This document shows positions 4,616-6,374 of a stretch of 6,374 bases of DNA, piece after piece. The stretch is from positions 1-6,374 of the forward strand of contig WJIV01000192.1 of the NCBI GenBank assembly GCA_014730055.1. The letters run 5' to 3'. Source of the DNA: Candidatus Bathyarchaeota archaeon. Its GTDB lineage: Archaea; Thermoproteota; Bathyarchaeia; TCS64. Below the pieces are notes generated by a model. That model searched no databases and had not been told where the DNA came from. It saw only the letters and a list, made by a program, of their open reading frames with translations. Numbering within the stretch: the stretch's first letter is position 1; every line of letters begins with the position of its first letter. A program made the position numbers and the translations under genes.

Positions 4616-6374
4616 CTAAAGATATTCCCTGAACCATCTCAATATGTGCTGGATTCTCTCCTCCCTGTGCTTTGGTTTACCTGAACGGCTCAATTCGTGA
4701 TTCTCGTCAGGAAATCGGATCAGCTCAGTTGGTACATCATTAAGCTTCAATGCCGTGAACCATTGTTCAGCCTCCGCCATGGGACACCTATAATCTTGTT
4801 CGCTGTGAATTATAAGGCAGGGCGTGGAGACGTTTCCAGCGTAATACAGGGGGCTATGTTTCATTTGTTCAATCAAGTCTTCTCCCCAGTAGGTCTTTGC
4901 ACCACTTATTGATTCAGGTTGCATGAATCCTATGTCACTGACTCCAAATTTACTGACCCAGTTACAGATACTCCTACATGTGACAGCTGCTTTGAAGCGG
5001 TTTGTATGACAGATTATCCAGTTAGTCGTGTATCCGCCATAACTTCCACCCGTTAACCCTAATCTACTTTGATTAATCCAGGGGAAAATTTCAATTGCCC
5101 TGTCGGTGAAATCCATAAAGTCCTCATAGTCAACCTCGCCGTAGTGGCGCATTACTGCCATAGTGTAGGCTTCTTCATAGCCTGCACTCCCCCTGGGATT
5201 AGTGTATATGACCGCATATCCATCAGCGCTCAGTAGATGGAATTCCTGGTACATACCGTCCCCATATACTCCTCTTGGGCCACCGTGCATCTCCAGTACA
5301 CAAGGATACTTCTCGTCTTCTCTCCAGCCAACAGGTTTCAAGATCCATCCATCTACTTCCTTTCCAAGTCTATTTGTAAAGGTAAAGTGCTCAGGCTCAA
5401 CTAGATCAAGCTCATCCAGTAACTCCTTATTGAAGTGAGAAAGTTTCGACTCTTCTTTATCCAATATGTATAATTCACATGGTTCAGTTGATTTCATGGC
5501 GTTGAAGGCGATCTTACCCTTGTCACTTATTGAAAATCCATCAACCACCTTTTCTGTCACTAGTGTATGAATTTCCATGCTGTCCAGGTTTAGCTTGTAC
5601 AAGTTACAGTAGGGTATGTCTGCCGTGTTGAAAAGTATCGACTTGCCATCATAGCTCCATGTGAAACCCCTAGATGGAGTCGAGACCCTAAGGTCACTGC
5701 CAACTCCCATGAGTAGACTCCTACTGAAATCCCCTGTAATGCATCTAGCCTCTCCTCCACCCGCGGGAATAAGGTATAGTTCATAGTCTACTGCAAGCTC
5801 CTCAGGGTTATCATATCCCGTAAATGCTATACTCTCACCATCAGGCGAGTACTGAAGTCCAGCTATGGCAAACCCTCCATCGGTGATATTTTCTGTGGCT
5901 CCTCCCTCTGATTTAATTGTAAAGATATCTCTTACCCTGCTTGTATCGGCGTCTGGTCTCATACTCGTTATGAAGGCTATTTCTGATCCTCGAGGGCTCC
6001 ATGTCGCGGACTCTACATCGAATTCTCCGCTGGTCATCTGTACCGGGTCCTCCCCCTCCTCAACCATGAAAAGATGTATCCTTCTACCTTCGAAGAAACC
6101 AACTCCATTGAACTTGTATCGAATTCTTTCAATCCGCCTCACATCAGTATCCTCTGGTTTATTGCTCATCCACGCCCTGCTGAGGAAAAGAACCCTACGG
6201 GAGTCAGGGGCCCATTCCGGACTACTGATGCCCTCCTCTTTATCTGCTAGAAGACGCGCCTCACCTCCACTCCTGGATATAACATAAAGCTGACCCTTTT
6301 TCTCAGGCTCACGTCCACTCGAGAGAAAGAGCAATTTAGATCCATCTGGGCTCCAACGAGGGTAAGTATCACTA
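4616..6374 (-). CDS. S9 family (acylaminoacyl-peptidase-like) serine peptidase, N-terminus outside window
   Basis: This is a prolyl oligopeptidase-family serine hydrolase that would cleave short or N-acylated peptides, most likely in the cytosol. The frame runs open to the window edge (585 residues visible plus TAG), so the true start lies beyond 6374; a TTG at 6332-6334 is internal. Visible residues 1-315 form a TolB/PD40-type beta-propeller with repeats such as PRWSPDG, PEWAPDS, ATWSPRG, LQYSPDG and FTWSYDG. Residues about 325-585 are an alpha/beta hydrolase with the oxyanion HGGP (363-366), nucleophile S444 in GGSYGGY, D527 in SEQDYRCP and H559 in DENHELS, so the triad is complete. The RYKFNG segment (85-90) and the tail favour subfamily S9C. 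Relatives are about 620-680 residues, so perhaps 40-90 residues are missing, and a signal peptide cannot be excluded. The substrate is not predictable. Confidence 0.92.
   Translation of the reverse strand, partial: SDTYPRWSPDGSKLLFLSSGREPEKKGQLYVISRSGGEARLLADKEEGISSPEWAPDSRRVLFLSRAWMSNKPEDTDVRRIERIRYKFNGVGFFEGRRIHLFMVEEGEDPVQMTSGEFDVESATWSPRGSEIAFITSMRPDADTSRVRDIFTIKSEGGATENITDGGFAIAGLQYSPDGESIAFTGYDNPEELAVDYELYLIPAGGGEARCITGDFSRSLLMGVGSDLRVSTPSRGFTWSYDGKSILFNTADIPYCNLYKLNLDSMEIHTLVTEKVVDGFSISDKGKIAFNAMKSTEPCELYILDKEESKLSHFNKELLDELDLVEPEHFTFTNRLGKEVDGWILKPVGWREDEKYPCVLEMHGGPRGVYGDGMYQEFHLLSADGYAVIYTNPRGSAGYEEAYTMAVMRHYGEVDYEDFMDFTDRAIEIFPWINQSRLGLTGGSYGGYTTNWIICHTNRFKAAVTCRSICNWVSKFGVSDIGFMQPESISGAKTYWGEDLIEQMKHSPLYYAGNVSTPCLIIHSEQDYRCPMAEAEQWFTALKLNDVPTELIRFPDENHELSRSGKPKHREERIQHILRWFREYL

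Noticed and set aside
5865..6287. Plus-strand 140-codon open frame within the S9 peptidase gene
   Set aside because: It lies wholly opposite a gene with clear propeller repeats and has no recognisable motif; it is an antisense shadow. The same applies to the plus-strand frames at 1001-1366, 1458-1823 and 5202-5438.
6332..6334. TTG as the start of the S9 peptidase
   Set aside because: The frame continues upstream to the window edge and encodes a propeller repeat (YPRWSPDGSK), so the codon is internal.

Overview
The window looks like a piece of an archaeal chromosome. The tyrosyl-tRNA synthetase is of the archaeal/eukaryotic type, the phosphoglycerate kinase tail reads as archaeal, the nicotinate phosphoribosyltransferase carries the C-terminal four-cysteine zinc knuckle known from Thermoplasma, TTG is used as a start codon, and TATA-like boxes lie about 32-36 nt before start codons. 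The TyrRS carries HxGT in place of HIGH, as I recall for Aeropyrum-like enzymes. This suggests the TACK/Asgard side rather than Methanocaldococcus-like euryarchaea, but I cannot name a lineage.

Layout: (1) 1-246, plus strand, is the 3' end of a phosphoglycerate kinase gene. It faces the rest of the window tail to tail and is much more AT-rich (about 37% GC by hand count, against about 46-48% in sampled stretches of the other genes). (2) 280-3171, minus strand, holds pncA, pncB and tyrS in that transcription order. pncA and pncB overlap by 4 bp (ATGA) and encode two consecutive steps of NAD salvage: nicotinamide to nicotinate, then nicotinate to nicotinate mononucleotide. tyrS follows 70 bp later and may have its own promoter. 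(3) 3172-3683 is a 512-bp stretch without a convincing protein gene. It contains a roughly 200-bp GC-rich island (about 53% GC) between AT-rich flanks, several inverted repeats and a hairpin next to a T8 tract. (4) 3684-4556, minus strand, encodes a zinc-ribbon protein with a repetitive all-beta toastrack-like body. (5) 4616-6374, minus strand, encodes an S9C-type prolyl oligopeptidase family protein whose N-terminus lies outside the window.

Only pncA-pncB is a clear functional unit. The other genes are housekeeping (pgk, tyrS), a probable cytosolic peptidase, and an uncharacterised zinc-ribbon protein. The least explained part is the GC-rich intergenic island at about 3211-3420, which could be a structured RNA or a decayed mobile or repeat element. 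I see no CRISPR array, intact insertion sequence, tRNA or rRNA.
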